The notes: generated by a model not told the origin, from the letters alone. Numbered from the stretch's first letter, positions 44,963 through 54,158 are shown. The stretch: DNA of 64,000 bases from M3007 sp041392625 (GCA_041392625.1 JAWKLR010000020.1:6679-70678), one strand, 5' to 3'. Numbers and translations: made by a program.

Positions 44963-46807
44963 ATGAAACTACGAACTACCCTTGTATTTCTTATTAGTGC
45001 CGCTGCGCTGTTTGGTCAGTCTGAATCGACTAATTTACCGGACTTGGTCATTCGGGAAAATCGCCTGGAACTCCCATTTTCAGATAAAAGCAGGACGCTT
45101 GAAATCCTGACACGAGAAGAATTGAAAGCCCTTCCTGTCCATTCCATAGCCGAGGCTTTACAATCGGTCTCTGGTTTGGATATCCGCCCACGAGGGGCTT
45201 TTGGCGTGCAGGCGGATGTTCATGTTCGCGGTGGTGGGTTTGATCAGGTTTTGGTTCTGATCAATGGAGTGCGCCTGAGTGATCCGCAAACAGGCCACCA
45301 TCTTCTAAACCTGCCAATTCCGTGGAATTCAATCGAACGTATTGAAATCCTGAAGGGTCCTGGAGCCAGAATATACGGGCAGAATGCATTTACTGCGGCC
45401 ATTAATATCGTCACGAATGTTCCCGATGATCCAAGTCTGGAGGTAGGACTTACCACCGGAAGTTTTGATTACAACCGGGTAAATGCAAGCGTAAGTATCC
45501 CGATAAAAAATGTGAAGCAACAACTTTCATTTGAGCGGGAACGGTCTGCTGGATACCGCTACAACACGGATTATAAACTGATGAATCTGTTCTACCAGAT
45601 GAAATGGGGGAATTCACAAAAAGGTGAATGGCGAATTACCGCGGGCCTGAGCAACCGGAAATTTGGAGCAAACGGATTTTATGCCAGCCTTGCATTTGAG
45701 GATCAATACGAAGAGGTGCAGACAAATGTTGTGAGCTTGGATTACAGGGTGCAAAAAGGGCAGGTTTTGATAAAACCCAGGGTGTTTTGGAGAAGGAATC
45801 AGGACCGATATATTTTTTTGCGAAATGATCCCGCTGTATATCAAAACTTCCATTTGAGCCAGGTCGGTGGTGCCGAAATGAACCTCTCCTGGTTTAACGC
45901 GCTTGGACAAACCGGCTTTGGGGTAGGGTATGATCAGACGGGCCTGTTCAGTTCACGCCTGGGTACCAGGACACGCGGAACCAGCAATCTGTTTGTAGAA
46001 CACCGGTTTCAATTTTTTAATGCCAAAATGGATCTAATCCCTGGTTGTGCGGTTTCAAACTATTCGGATTTTGGCTGGTTTGCCTATCCCGGAATTGATT
46101 TGGGATGGCGTTTTAATTCGACGTTCAAGGTCTATGTAAATGCCGGATATACCTACCGCATTCCTACGTATACAGACTTGTACTATGAGGATGCCGGAAA
46201 TATAGGCAATCCAAACCTACAGCCAGAAGAGGCAATTAGTTCTGAACTGGGCATGAGTTACACCCTTCGCGGTTTGCAACTCAATGCCGCTGCCTTTGTT
46301 CGAAATGGAAAAAACCTAATTGACTGGGGCCGGGACAACCCGCAGGAAAAATGGTCAACCTACAATTTCAATGTGGTTGAAACCCGGGGATTTGATGTTT
46401 CTCTTGGTTTCCCGTTTTCAAGAAATAAAGGCAATTTGAATTTGGGTTATACCTGGTTAGATGCAACAATTGGCCAAACGCAGTTGGCGTATTCAAAATA
46501 TCAACTCAATCAATTGAAGCACCAACTGACCGGGAGTGTTCGATATCGGATACTTGGGCCTTTGTGGAGCAGTCTGCGTGTTCGATGGAACGATCGCTAT
46601 TTAGGTAATAAAACCAGCACTGCAGATTATACCGTTGTCGATGGGAAATTGGATTTGAAATTGGGGGGGCTTTCGGTGTTTCTCAATGTCAACAACCTGT
46701 TTGATACGACCTATGGAGATATTCGATACGATCAGGATGAGGTATTAATACAGCCAGGCAGATGGTTTCAGTTTGGTGGGGCTATTAACCTGCAAACATC
46801 GAAGTAA
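44963..46807 (+). CDS. TonB-dependent outer membrane receptor (BtuB-like)
   Basis: 614 residues: signal peptide (TLVFLISAAALFGQ), a plug domain (about 30-160, with LPVHSIAEALQSVSGLDIRPRG, VLINGVRLSDPQTG, IERIEILKGPGARIYG) and a 22-strand type beta-barrel ending in WFQFGGAINLQTSK. The small size and the absence of an N-terminal carboxypeptidase-like domain place it with BtuB/siderophore-type receptors and not with SusC-type. Imports a scarce substrate, perhaps cobalamin or an iron complex, using TonB energy; the substrate is inference. No cobalamin riboswitch or SusD gene was seen beside it. Ends in a strong shared hairpin. Confidence 0.85.
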   Translation: MKLRTTLVFLISAAALFGQSESTNLPDLVIRENRLELPFSDKSRTLEILTREELKALPVHSIAEALQSVSGLDIRPRGAFGVQADVHVRGGGFDQVLVLINGVRLSDPQTGHHLLNLPIPWNSIERIEILKGPGARIYGQNAFTAAINIVTNVPDDPSLEVGLTTGSFDYNRVNASVSIPIKNVKQQLSFERERSAGYRYNTDYKLMNLFYQMKWGNSQKGEWRITAGLSNRKFGANGFYASLAFEDQYEEVQTNVVSLDYRVQKGQVLIKPRVFWRRNQDRYIFLRNDPAVYQNFHLSQVGGAEMNLSWFNALGQTGFGVGYDQTGLFSSRLGTRTRGTSNLFVEHRFQFFNAKMDLIPGCAVSNYSDFGWFAYPGIDLGWRFNSTFKVYVNAGYTYRIPTYTDLYYEDAGNIGNPNLQPEEAISSELGMSYTLRGLQLNAAAFVRNGKNLIDWGRDNPQEKWSTYNFNVVETRGFDVSLGFPFSRNKGNLNLGYTWLDATIGQTQLAYSKYQLNQLKHQLTGSVRYRILGPLWSSLRVRWNDRYLGNKTSTADYTVVDGKLDLKLGGLSVFLNVNNLFDTTYGDIRYDQDEVLIQPGRWFQFGGAINLQTSK

Positions 46808-46825
46808 TAAAGTGAACTGATAATA

Positions 46826-46864
46826 AAACCGGGCCTGGATCGAATGTGTCTCCAGGCCCGGTTT
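46826..46864. terminator. Bidirectional terminator between convergent genes
   Basis: Perfect 14-base stem AAACCGGGCCTGGA / TCCAGGCCCGGTTT with an 11-base loop, placed 19 bases after the receptor stop and 11 bases before the 3' end of the oxygenase gene. Short A and T tracts on both sides fit use in both directions. Confidence 0.8.
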
Positions 46865-46874
46865 ATGTATTCGG

Positions 46875-47462
46875 TTAATTGCGTTTTAGCCATCCGGCAA
46901 TGCTTAGCCGTTCTCTGTGTGCTTCGACAACCTCGTGTTCTACTTCATTGCTTTTAAAGAAAACTGCCTGCCCTCCAACTGGCACTACTGTGACCTGTTG
47001 GTCTGGCAGGTGAAGTATCAATTGTCCACCATCTTCCGGAGTCCAATTCTCATTCAGATAGCAAATAAGAGAGAATACACGTCCTGAATCGGTTTTAAAT
47101 CTGTCCAGGTGACGGCGATAAAAACTTCCTGGCTTATACCGGGCAAAATGAAATTCATATCCGTTTAAACCGGTATAGCAAGTCTGATTTAAATAGGATA
47201 TCAAACTTTCTACACGTTCAAGAAATGCTTTTTCCACCGGATGGTTTTCTTTATCCAGCCAAAAAATTTCATCTCCCCGCACTTTGTGATTTTGATTGTA
47301 ACTCGAATCTTTGCCAATACCTGCAGGTTTCATCAAACCCTGCTCGTGGCACTCCAGTAGACGATTGCGCAAATCTGCAACAAGCGTTGAATCGATAAAT
47401 CCGGCAATACTGCCGAACTGCTGCTCTGTGACCCCGTCAATTGCTTGGCTCGAATGAGGCAT
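46875..47462 (-). CDS. 2-oxoglutarate/Fe(II)-dependent oxygenase (prolyl hydroxylase type)
   Basis: 195 residues with the facial triad of the family: HLD in FYRRHLDRFK near residue 117 supplies His and Asp, the distal His is in EVEHEV near 174, and the 2-oxoglutarate-binding Arg follows in RERLSIAGWLK. This is the P4Hc/PKHD type, which hydroxylates proline or other residues in proteins using oxygen. The C-terminal GWLKRN is complete. Substrate unknown. Convergent with the TonB-dependent receptor gene; single-gene unit. Confidence 0.87.
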   Translation of the reverse strand: MPHSSQAIDGVTEQQFGSIAGFIDSTLVADLRNRLLECHEQGLMKPAGIGKDSSYNQNHKVRGDEIFWLDKENHPVEKAFLERVESLISYLNQTCYTGLNGYEFHFARYKPGSFYRRHLDRFKTDSGRVFSLICYLNENWTPEDGGQLILHLPDQQVTVVPVGGQAVFFKSNEVEHEVVEAHRERLSIAGWLKRN

Positions 47463-47645
47463 TCATCTTTCGATATGCTTATAATCTGCAAAGGTACTAT
47501 GAAGTTTGATTTTCTTGATTTTTAAATTTTTAAAATCCCAAATACGCTCTAGATATTTTCACCCAGTTTGCCAAATTCATTGTAAAGCTGATATTAAGAA
47601 GTTATCCCTTTGATGTGGATCATTTCAATCCACTTAAATACACAG

Positions 47646-47653
47646 TAACTTTG
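47646..47653 (+). promoter_or_regulatory. Putative -7 element of the pyruvate kinase gene
   Basis: TAACTTTG 15 bases before the ATG at 47669. The implied start point near 47660 leaves a leader of about ten bases and argues against the in-frame ATG at 47615. No -33 element is clear. Confidence 0.4.
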
Positions 47654-47668
47654 TGGAAACATTCGAAT

Positions 47669-49528
47669 ATGAATACTCCAAATGGACAGGAGGCTACTCC
47701 ATGTCCAACATCCGACCTGGAACCGCTTCAATCCCAGCTTTTGCTTCTTCGGGAAAAAGTGCTGGATGCTGAAGTTCTTCACGCTCATTTGGTGGATAGC
47801 ACAGCGCCAGCTCATCGCAAGAGTGTAAGAAATCTCATTCAGTACCTGGCTTTTCGAACCGAAGATGTCCGCGACTTACAATTGCGCCTGTCACGATTGG
47901 GTCTCTCTTCATTTAGTCGTGCTGAGCGAAAGGTACAGGCTACACTGGATATGATTTTATTTGTTTTACATAAGTTGCAAGGCAAAGCGTGGGATGCAAG
48001 CCCCAAACCACCCTTTTGTTTTGAAGAAGGTCGTCAATTGCTTGAAAACAATGCAGCGCAATTATTGGGTCAGGTGCCGGTGGGTAGGAGAGCCCGCATC
48101 ATGGTGACAATGCCCTCAACTGCTGCTGCTGATAGTGCACTTTTGGAAGCGCTTTTAAATGATGGAATGAATGTAGCACGGATCAATTGTGCACATGATA
48201 CACCAGAGGTTTGGCAGCAGATAATCAATCGGCTCAATGAAGCAAAGAAAACAACCGGAAAAAGTTGTTTGGTACATATGGATCTGGGTGGCCCCAAGTT
48301 GCGTACAGCTGGCATTCAAACCCTGGTTCCGGTGTTGAAGATTAAACCGACTCGAAATGAAACCGGAGTAGTAACAGCTCCGGCAGTTCTCCGTCTGTGT
48401 TCAAATGAATTGGAAGCTTCATCGGAGACCAATAGCATTCCAGCCCTTCCCGTGTCCGCCGAATGGTTGCATGCTCTGCAGGTAGGCGATTCAATTCGAT
48501 TTAAAGATGCCCGGAATTCAAAACGGCGTATGCAGGTTGTGTCTATAACATCGGATGAATGCATCGTTCACTTAGAAAAGACTGCCTACTTCATTCCGGG
48601 ACTGGTGTTTGTTTTAGATAAAAAGAAGACCAGGTATGTCCTGGAATCGTTTGAAGGGGCTGCTGCGAGTATGCTGGTTGCTGCAGGAGACCTCCTGCAT
48701 CTGAAAAAAGGCCGATCCGTTGACGGAGTTGATACACAGAAAAGCCTGATGGTTGGCTGTACCATCCCTGAGGTTCTTGCTCGGGTAAAACCAGGTGAAT
48801 CCATTTGGTTTGATGATGGTAAAATAGGTGGGGTTGTGGAAGAGAACAGAACGGATGAGGTTTCTATTCGGATCAACTTTCCCCCAACCGGAGCCATGAA
48901 ACTGCGTAACGAAAAAGGAATCAATTTGCCCGATACAGAATATGAATTGCGTGCGATGACAGCAGAGGATAAGGCGGCGCTCCGTTTTGCTATGAAGTAT
49001 GCAGATACCATTGGCCTGTCATTCGCCAACACCGCAGAGGATGTACAGGATTTGATTCAGGAAATGAAATTAATTGGAGGCCCTTTGCCTGGGATCATAT
49101 TAAAAATTGAAACGGCAAAAGGATTCACCAATTTGCCCAATATGTTGATTACCGCCATGCAGTTAGAAAAGGTTCCCGGAGTCATGATTGCGCGTGGAGA
49201 CCTTGCAATCGAATGTGGTTTTGGCCGCTTAGCAGAGTTGCAGGAGGAAATTCTATGGATTTGTGAAGCCGCACACGTACCGGTAATTTGGGCTACGCAG
49301 GTCCTGGAGTCTCTGGCAAAAACAGGGGTGCGTACCCGATCAGAGGTGACAGATGCTGCCATGGGGCAACGGGCAGAATGTATTATGCTGAACAAGGGTG
49401 CACACATTGTTACTGCAACCCGGGCATTGGCAGATATTCTTCACCGAATGCAGGATCACCAGACAAAAAAACGAGCGAATCACCGCAAGTTGCATGTTGC
49501 AGAAATGTTTTTTTCCAATAATGCTTGA
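47669..49528 (+). CDS. Pyruvate kinase, atypical (N-terminal extension, no C-terminal effector domain)
   Basis: Converts phosphoenolpyruvate and ADP to pyruvate and ATP. 619 residues. An unfamiliar helical N-terminus of about 130 residues comes first. The catalytic barrel then starts at RARIMVTMPSTAAAD and contains MNVARINCAH, HMDLGGPKLRT, the catalytic lysine in IILKIETAKGF, IARGDLAIE, and WATQVLESLAKTG. The B-domain (roughly residues 240-400) is much longer than normal and has the unusual stretch around LVPVLKIKPTRNE and LHLKKGRSVDGV. After MLNKGAHIV the protein ends within 30 residues, so the usual C-terminal allosteric domain is missing. Activity is likely because the catalytic set is intact; regulation must differ from the classical enzyme. 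Confidence 0.8.
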   Translation: MNTPNGQEATPCPTSDLEPLQSQLLLLREKVLDAEVLHAHLVDSTAPAHRKSVRNLIQYLAFRTEDVRDLQLRLSRLGLSSFSRAERKVQATLDMILFVLHKLQGKAWDASPKPPFCFEEGRQLLENNAAQLLGQVPVGRRARIMVTMPSTAAADSALLEALLNDGMNVARINCAHDTPEVWQQIINRLNEAKKTTGKSCLVHMDLGGPKLRTAGIQTLVPVLKIKPTRNETGVVTAPAVLRLCSNELEASSETNSIPALPVSAEWLHALQVGDSIRFKDARNSKRRMQVVSITSDECIVHLEKTAYFIPGLVFVLDKKKTRYVLESFEGAAASMLVAAGDLLHLKKGRSVDGVDTQKSLMVGCTIPEVLARVKPGESIWFDDGKIGGVVEENRTDEVSIRINFPPTGAMKLRNEKGINLPDTEYELRAMTAEDKAALRFAMKYADTIGLSFANTAEDVQDLIQEMKLIGGPLPGIILKIETAKGFTNLPNMLITAMQLEKVPGVMIARGDLAIECGFGRLAELQEEILWICEAAHVPVIWATQVLESLAKTGVRTRSEVTDAAMGQRAECIMLNKGAHIVTATRALADILHRMQDHQTKKRANHRKLHVAEMFFSNNA

Positions 49529-49547
49529 AACTCTACACAAATAAAAA

Positions 49548-49578
49548 GAACCCGTTAGTCAGTACGACTATCGGGTTC
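49548..49578 (-). terminator. Hairpin between convergent genes, terminator of the minus strand
   Basis: GAACCCG-T-TAGTC / GACTA-T-CGGGTTC with loop AGTAC, 13 positions per arm. On the minus strand it is followed by TTTTTAT, so it ends transcription of the small hypothetical gene; it may also slow readthrough from the kinase gene. Confidence 0.65.
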
Positions 49579-49670
49579 GACATATTGTGCCCAAATTGTG
49601 TCAGGGCTTACAAACAGAATAATAAAAAGGAAACTTCATGCGGATACAGCCTATAGCGGCGTGTACCTGA

Positions 49671-50009
49671 TTATTTTTTAATCGCTTTGATGCGTACTTC
49701 TCCAATGATCTCCAATGAATACCCCTCCTTTTTTGCCTGAGCCAGGTATTCTTTCACTTCGCGTTTGGTTTGTTGCAGTTCAGCAATTCTCTTTTGGGAA
49801 TGCGATGTGTCGCCGTTAAATACTACCTGAGTGCGAAACTCTTCGTGCATATGGAATTTGATTTTGCTTGAAAGCAAATCCAACAGAATACGTTCAGCAT
49901 TTTCAGCGGTAAATGTGCTGTCAATTAACATGGCATTCAACTCTGGATCGAGCGATGTTAATTGTTCTGCATGCTCTGCAATAGCGGTATTTGATATTGT
50001 ATTTTTCAT
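49671..50009 (-). CDS. Small conserved-looking hypothetical protein
   Basis: 112 residues, no signal peptide or membrane helix, mostly helical by composition. It begins MKNTISNTAIAEHAEQLTSLDPELNAM, has a central FHMHEEFRTQVVFNGD segment and a basic helical end (KREVKEYLAQAKKEGYSLEIIG). No family was recognised. Codon use is like that of neighbours, it has a proper terminator downstream, and it starts about 120 bases after the isocitrate dehydrogenase stop on the same strand, so it is probably a real gene, perhaps cotranscribed with it. Confidence 0.6.
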   Translation of the reverse strand: MKNTISNTAIAEHAEQLTSLDPELNAMLIDSTFTAENAERILLDLLSSKIKFHMHEEFRTQVVFNGDTSHSQKRIAELQQTKREVKEYLAQAKKEGYSLEIIGEVRIKAIKK

Positions 50010-50130
50010 AAGTACTGATTTTTAAAAGGCGGATGTATTAAAGAGGTTTGGATGGGGATTCCATTTTTTCACACCAGGAATCCCCCGGTCATCACCCTAT
50101 TTTTATCCAAACCATTTATCTTAATTGTGC

Positions 50131-51567
50131 TTACTGGCCCTGACCCAGGGAAAAGCCCTGTGCTCCATCAAAAAAGTACAGGTTCTCAGTTTTGATGGCA
50201 TCTATTTCATTTTCAGCGCACTTTTGGAGCAGTTTGATGATCTCACTTTTGTCCATTTGCTCTTTCGAGTCGCTGCTAAACCGGCAATGCCAGTGGTCGG
50301 TGCAGAATGTTTCATCAAATCCGTTTGGCCAAACTTTGATGCCGCGGTTGGTAATCATGGTAAGGCGTGCATCCGGACTCTCAATCTTTTTCAAAGCCTG
50401 TGCGAGTTCTTCTGCTTTTGTTCCATTCCAGTGAACAAACAAGTCGACTCCTTTCAGTTCTTTTTTGGCCGGAGTTTTACGCTGGTATCCTGGCAATTTG
50501 ATTGCTGAACCCTCCCGGTAGCTAACCTTAGGAAGTGTATTTGGTTCCTGTCCCAGATTGGCAATCACTGCATCTGCGAATGCCTGTGTGCCTACTTTTG
50601 ATTTGCTCATACCTTCCCGATAAATATCAGGAGTATGGATTCCATCCTCAAGGGTTTTGAGCCAGGCATTGTGAATAGTTTCTGCTACTTTGGTTTGTCC
50701 GAGGTGGTCGAGCATCATAATTGCTCCATGCAGCAAGCCAGATGGGTTGGCTACATCTTTTCCTGCAATATCAGGTGCAGAACCGTGAATGGCCTCAAAC
50801 ATGGCGCATTGTTCGCCAATATTGGATGATCCTGCCAATCCTACCGACCCTGCAATTTGCGCAGCGATATCGGATAAAACATCTCCATAGAGGTTTGGCA
50901 AAACAATTACATCAAATACCTCCGGCGTGTCGGCCATGATGGCAGAGCCAATGTCGATAATCCGGTGTTCAGTAGCAATTTCAGGATACTCTGCAGCAAT
51001 CTCATTGAAAACACGGTGGAACAAGCCATCCGTCTGTTTCATAATGTTGTCTTTGGTAAAGCAGCTTACCTTCTTCCGGCCATGTGCACGTGCATACTCA
51101 AATGCATAGCGGACGATTTTTTCGCATCCTGGTCGGCTGATTAACTTGAGGCATTGTACTACTTCATCTGTTTGCTGGTGTTCAATTCCAGCGTAAAGGT
51201 CCTCTTCGTTTTCACGAATGATAACCGTATTAAGTGCCTGGTGTTTGGTTTTTACAAACGGTGCATAACTGATACAGGGCCGTACATTTGCATACAGCCC
51301 CAGCGTTTTGCGGGTGGTTACGTTCAGGCTTTTGTAGCCTCCACCTTGTGGGGTAGTGATGGGTGCTTTGAGAAAAATCTTGTTTCTACGAATCGTATCC
51401 CATGCTTCTTTTGAAATGCCGGATGAGTTTCCCTCCAAATATACCTGCTCCCCAATTCTGATTTCATCAAATTCCAGTTGTGCATTTGCGGCTTTTAAAA
51501 TTCGCAGGGTGGCATCCATGATTTCCGGGCCAATGCCATCTCCTTTTGCAATCGTAATTCGATTCAT
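50131..51567 (-). CDS. Isocitrate dehydrogenase, Thermus-type subfamily, cofactor site of NAD type
   Basis: Oxidative decarboxylation of isocitrate to 2-oxoglutarate. 478 residues, with the C-terminal extension of about 130 residues (from KGVDLFVHWNGTKAEEL) that characterises the Thermus-like IDH subfamily. Substrate-binding blocks are IRENEEDLYAGIEH near residue 117 and the metal Asp region NLYGDVLSDIAAQIAG near 225. In the loop that selects the cofactor the sequence is HGSAPDIAGKDVANP. Asp266 and Ile267 stand where NADP enzymes have Lys-Tyr; Asp-Ile is the established pattern of NAD enzymes in the family. Databases would call it NADP-dependent by similarity; the residues argue for NAD. Divergent from a LysR gene. 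Confidence 0.85.
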   Translation of the reverse strand: MNRITIAKGDGIGPEIMDATLRILKAANAQLEFDEIRIGEQVYLEGNSSGISKEAWDTIRRNKIFLKAPITTPQGGGYKSLNVTTRKTLGLYANVRPCISYAPFVKTKHQALNTVIIRENEEDLYAGIEHQQTDEVVQCLKLISRPGCEKIVRYAFEYARAHGRKKVSCFTKDNIMKQTDGLFHRVFNEIAAEYPEIATEHRIIDIGSAIMADTPEVFDVIVLPNLYGDVLSDIAAQIAGSVGLAGSSNIGEQCAMFEAIHGSAPDIAGKDVANPSGLLHGAIMMLDHLGQTKVAETIHNAWLKTLEDGIHTPDIYREGMSKSKVGTQAFADAVIANLGQEPNTLPKVSYREGSAIKLPGYQRKTPAKKELKGVDLFVHWNGTKAEELAQALKKIESPDARLTMITNRGIKVWPNGFDETFCTDHWHCRFSSDSKEQMDKSEIIKLLQKCAENEIDAIKTENLYFFDGAQGFSLGQGQ

Positions 51568-51653
51568 CTGTTTGTGTTTAAGTTGTGGGTGGATAGAAAA
51601 GGCAACGCGTGCTTCTCTTTTATTTGGTGCCGCAAAGGTGTTATGTTTTTTTT

Positions 51654-51674
51654 ATAAATAATTATTTATATTTG
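51654..51674. promoter_or_regulatory. AT-rich palindrome and -7 element between the IDH and lysR genes
   Basis: ATAAATAATTATTTAT (51654-51669) is a perfect 16-base palindrome. It overlaps TATATTTG (51667-51674), a -7 element reading towards the LysR gene 25 bases further. The placement fits a LysR-type binding site that would repress its own gene and act on the divergent isocitrate dehydrogenase gene. Confidence 0.5.
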
Positions 51675-51698
51675 CTATGAATAGGATAAGTAAAATTT

Positions 51699-52622
51699 AT
51701 GAATTACACCTTGCATCAACTTCAGGTTTTTCTTAAAGTTGCTCAGTATCAGAGTATTACAAAGGCTGCTGATGATCTTTTTTTGACCCAACCAGCAGTC
51801 TCCATTCAACTTAAAAATTTTCAAAATCAGTTTGATATACCCCTTACAGAGGTAATTGGAAGACAGATTTACATCACTGATTTTGGAAAAGAAATTGCTG
51901 TTGCGGCAGAGAAGATTTTGAATGAGGTTAATGGAATCAATTACAAAACTCAGGCCTATAAGGGGTTCATCGCAGGTAGGCTAAAGATTTCTGTTGTGTC
52001 TACCGGGAAATATGTAATGCCGTATTTTCTGTCTGCTTTTCTGCGAAAGAATAAGGAGATTGAGTTGGTTATGGATGTAACCAATAAGCATAAGGTTAAA
52101 CAGAGCCTGGAACAAAATGAAGTAGATTTCTCTCTGGTGTATGTCATGCCAGAAAAGATTGCTGTCAATTCCGAACAATTGATGGAGAATAAACTGTATC
52201 TGGTTGTCAACTCAAAGGAGCTTAAAATCCCCAAAAAGACCGGAATCAACATCCTAACCCAATTACCACTCATTTATAGAGAACCCGGATCCGGAACGCG
52301 TCAGGTAGTCGAACAGTTTATTGAAAAGAAGCAATTGAATGTTCGAAAGAAGTTGGAACTAACTTCCAACGAAGCGGTAAAACAGGCTGTTTTGGCCGGT
52401 CTGGGTTGTTCCATCATGCCCATTATTGGCATCAAAAATGAGTTGAAAAGCAAGGCTCTGCAGATTATTCCCGTTCCAGGACTTCCAATTGAATCTCATT
52501 GGCAGTTTATTTGGTTAAACGGAAAAAAACTGAGCCCACAAGCACAGGCATTTCTTGATTACCTGCAACTGCACAAACAAGAAATAATCAAGGAGCACTT
52601 TGACTGGATTTCAAACTATTAA
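51699..52622 (+). CDS. LysR-family transcription regulator
   Basis: 307 residues. The N-terminal winged helix-turn-helix is classical (LHQLQVFLKVAQYQSITKAADDLFLTQPAVSIQLKNFQ is the region at residues 5-42; the recognition part is TQPAVSIQL). It is followed by the LysR linker helix and a periplasmic-binding-like effector domain (YREPGSGTR near residue 190, AGLGCSIMPIIG near 230). Effector unknown. Adjacent divergent orientation to the isocitrate dehydrogenase gene suggests it controls that gene, as LysR regulators often do. The first helix-turn-helix residues follow the start closely, which supports the ATG at 51699. Confidence 0.9.
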   Translation: MNYTLHQLQVFLKVAQYQSITKAADDLFLTQPAVSIQLKNFQNQFDIPLTEVIGRQIYITDFGKEIAVAAEKILNEVNGINYKTQAYKGFIAGRLKISVVSTGKYVMPYFLSAFLRKNKEIELVMDVTNKHKVKQSLEQNEVDFSLVYVMPEKIAVNSEQLMENKLYLVVNSKELKIPKKTGINILTQLPLIYREPGSGTRQVVEQFIEKKQLNVRKKLELTSNEAVKQAVLAGLGCSIMPIIGIKNELKSKALQIIPVPGLPIESHWQFIWLNGKKLSPQAQAFLDYLQLHKQEIIKEHFDWISNY

Positions 52623-52661
52623 AAGCCGCTTTTGCATCAATTCAATACCCCAACCATGCTC

Positions 52662-54158
52662 TTACTTCCAGAGTGGTAAATCCTCATACCGGTGCTTCCA
52701 GGGCTGTGCCTGCTCCAATTGAGCCGCCAGTCTGAACAGGAGTCCTTCCTGGCCTTGTTGGGCAGTAAATAATGACCCGACCGGTAACCCGTCTGCAGAC
52801 CAGTGAAGTGGAACAGACATAGATGGCTGGCCGCTGATATTGGCCATGATGGTCCACGGCATGTAATCATAAATCTGTTCAGCCAACTGATCAATCGAGG
52901 CCTTTGCCAGGCCACCAAGGTGGAACGTGTTTACGATCCGAACCAGCAATGCTTCATGGGGTTTGGGTTGAAGTGCCCCGACTTTTATCGGTGGGCTAGC
53001 GAGGGTAGGGGTGAGGAAAATATCATATTGTTGATGCATGCGCACCAATCGTGCCGATATTTCATACCATTTTCTCTTGGCAGTAGTCAGTTCATCTGCT
53101 CTAAACGTGCGCCCGAGCAAATGCAGGGCATAGGTATTGGGCTCCACATCGCTCAGTCGAACCTTTCGCCCAAGGTGACTTTTCATCCGGTCCAATTCTG
53201 CTGCCACTTCTGCTGCCACCATAACCAAAAAGGCTTTTGTTAGGTCTTCTTTGAAAAATGGAAGTGGGACTTCCTCTACCTCATGTCCTAATGACTGCAG
53301 CAGTTTAAGGGTGTGGTCCATTGCTGCCAGACATTCTGGGTGGACTTCATGGCCCAGGGTATGTTGCTTGCTAAATGCAATGCGCAATTTTCCCGGTTCT
53401 TTTTTTAGCTCTTCTGAGTAGGGGACCTCTGGTTTGGGAACTTGGTAAACGTCAAATGGAGTTGGTCCGGAGACAACATCCAGGTAGCGGGCGGAGTCGC
53501 GAACGGATTTGCTGACACATCCTTCTTCTTCTGCACCACTCCAACCTTCGCCTGCAAAAGGCGCCCATGAAATCCGGCCTCTGCTCGGCTTCATGCCAAA
53601 CAAGCCACAACTGGAGGCGGGCATTCGAATACTTCCGCCACCATCGTTGGCCGAGGCAATGGGGCAAATGCCCGCAACAACCGCTGCAGCTGAGCCTCCA
53701 CTAGAGCCTCCAGGCGTGTGGTTTGTGTTCCATGGGTTACGGCAAATGCCCGCACTTAGCGGTTCGGTATAAGGTGTTAGGCCAAATTCAGGGGTGTTGG
53801 ATTTTCCAAAGATCATCAGGCCTGCCGCTTTAATTCGTTGAATTGCAATGCTGTCTTCTGTTGAAACATAGTTAGCATAACCCCGTGATCCGGAGCGCAG
53901 CGGAGCACCGGCGATTTCAAAACCAAGATCTTTTACCAAAAAAGGAACTCCGGCAAAAGGCATTTCCTTGGTGGTGCTTGAAGCTAATTTTTGGCCTATT
54001 TCAGGAAGTAGTTCGACGATCGCGTTTATTTCCGGATTGAGGTGTTGAGCAGCGTGTAGCGCGGATTCCAGCAATTCACTGGCCTGTATCTGTCCGGTTT
54101 TGAAAAGATTTGTCAGATCGTGCGCATCCAGTTTTCTGTATTCTTCAAACGTAAGCAT
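52662..54158 (-). CDS. Amidase (amidase signature family)
   Basis: Hydrolyses a carboxamide using a Ser-cisSer-Lys triad. The Lys is in PFLVKDLGFE near residue 76. The glycine/serine signature runs through GGSSGGSAAAVVAG and ANDGGGSIRMPASSCGLFG near residues 145-185, with the nucleophile in GGSIR. The ending WTIMANISGQPSMSVPL near 430 is conserved. 498 residues from the ATG at 54158; an upstream start at 54185 adds nine residues without support. No GatB/GatC genes nearby and no indole or nitrile context, so it is a general amidase of unknown substrate and not clearly GatA. Confidence 0.88.
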   Translation of the reverse strand: MLTFEEYRKLDAHDLTNLFKTGQIQASELLESALHAAQHLNPEINAIVELLPEIGQKLASSTTKEMPFAGVPFLVKDLGFEIAGAPLRSGSRGYANYVSTEDSIAIQRIKAAGLMIFGKSNTPEFGLTPYTEPLSAGICRNPWNTNHTPGGSSGGSAAAVVAGICPIASANDGGGSIRMPASSCGLFGMKPSRGRISWAPFAGEGWSGAEEEGCVSKSVRDSARYLDVVSGPTPFDVYQVPKPEVPYSEELKKEPGKLRIAFSKQHTLGHEVHPECLAAMDHTLKLLQSLGHEVEEVPLPFFKEDLTKAFLVMVAAEVAAELDRMKSHLGRKVRLSDVEPNTYALHLLGRTFRADELTTAKRKWYEISARLVRMHQQYDIFLTPTLASPPIKVGALQPKPHEALLVRIVNTFHLGGLAKASIDQLAEQIYDYMPWTIMANISGQPSMSVPLHWSADGLPVGSLFTAQQGQEGLLFRLAAQLEQAQPWKHRYEDLPLWK

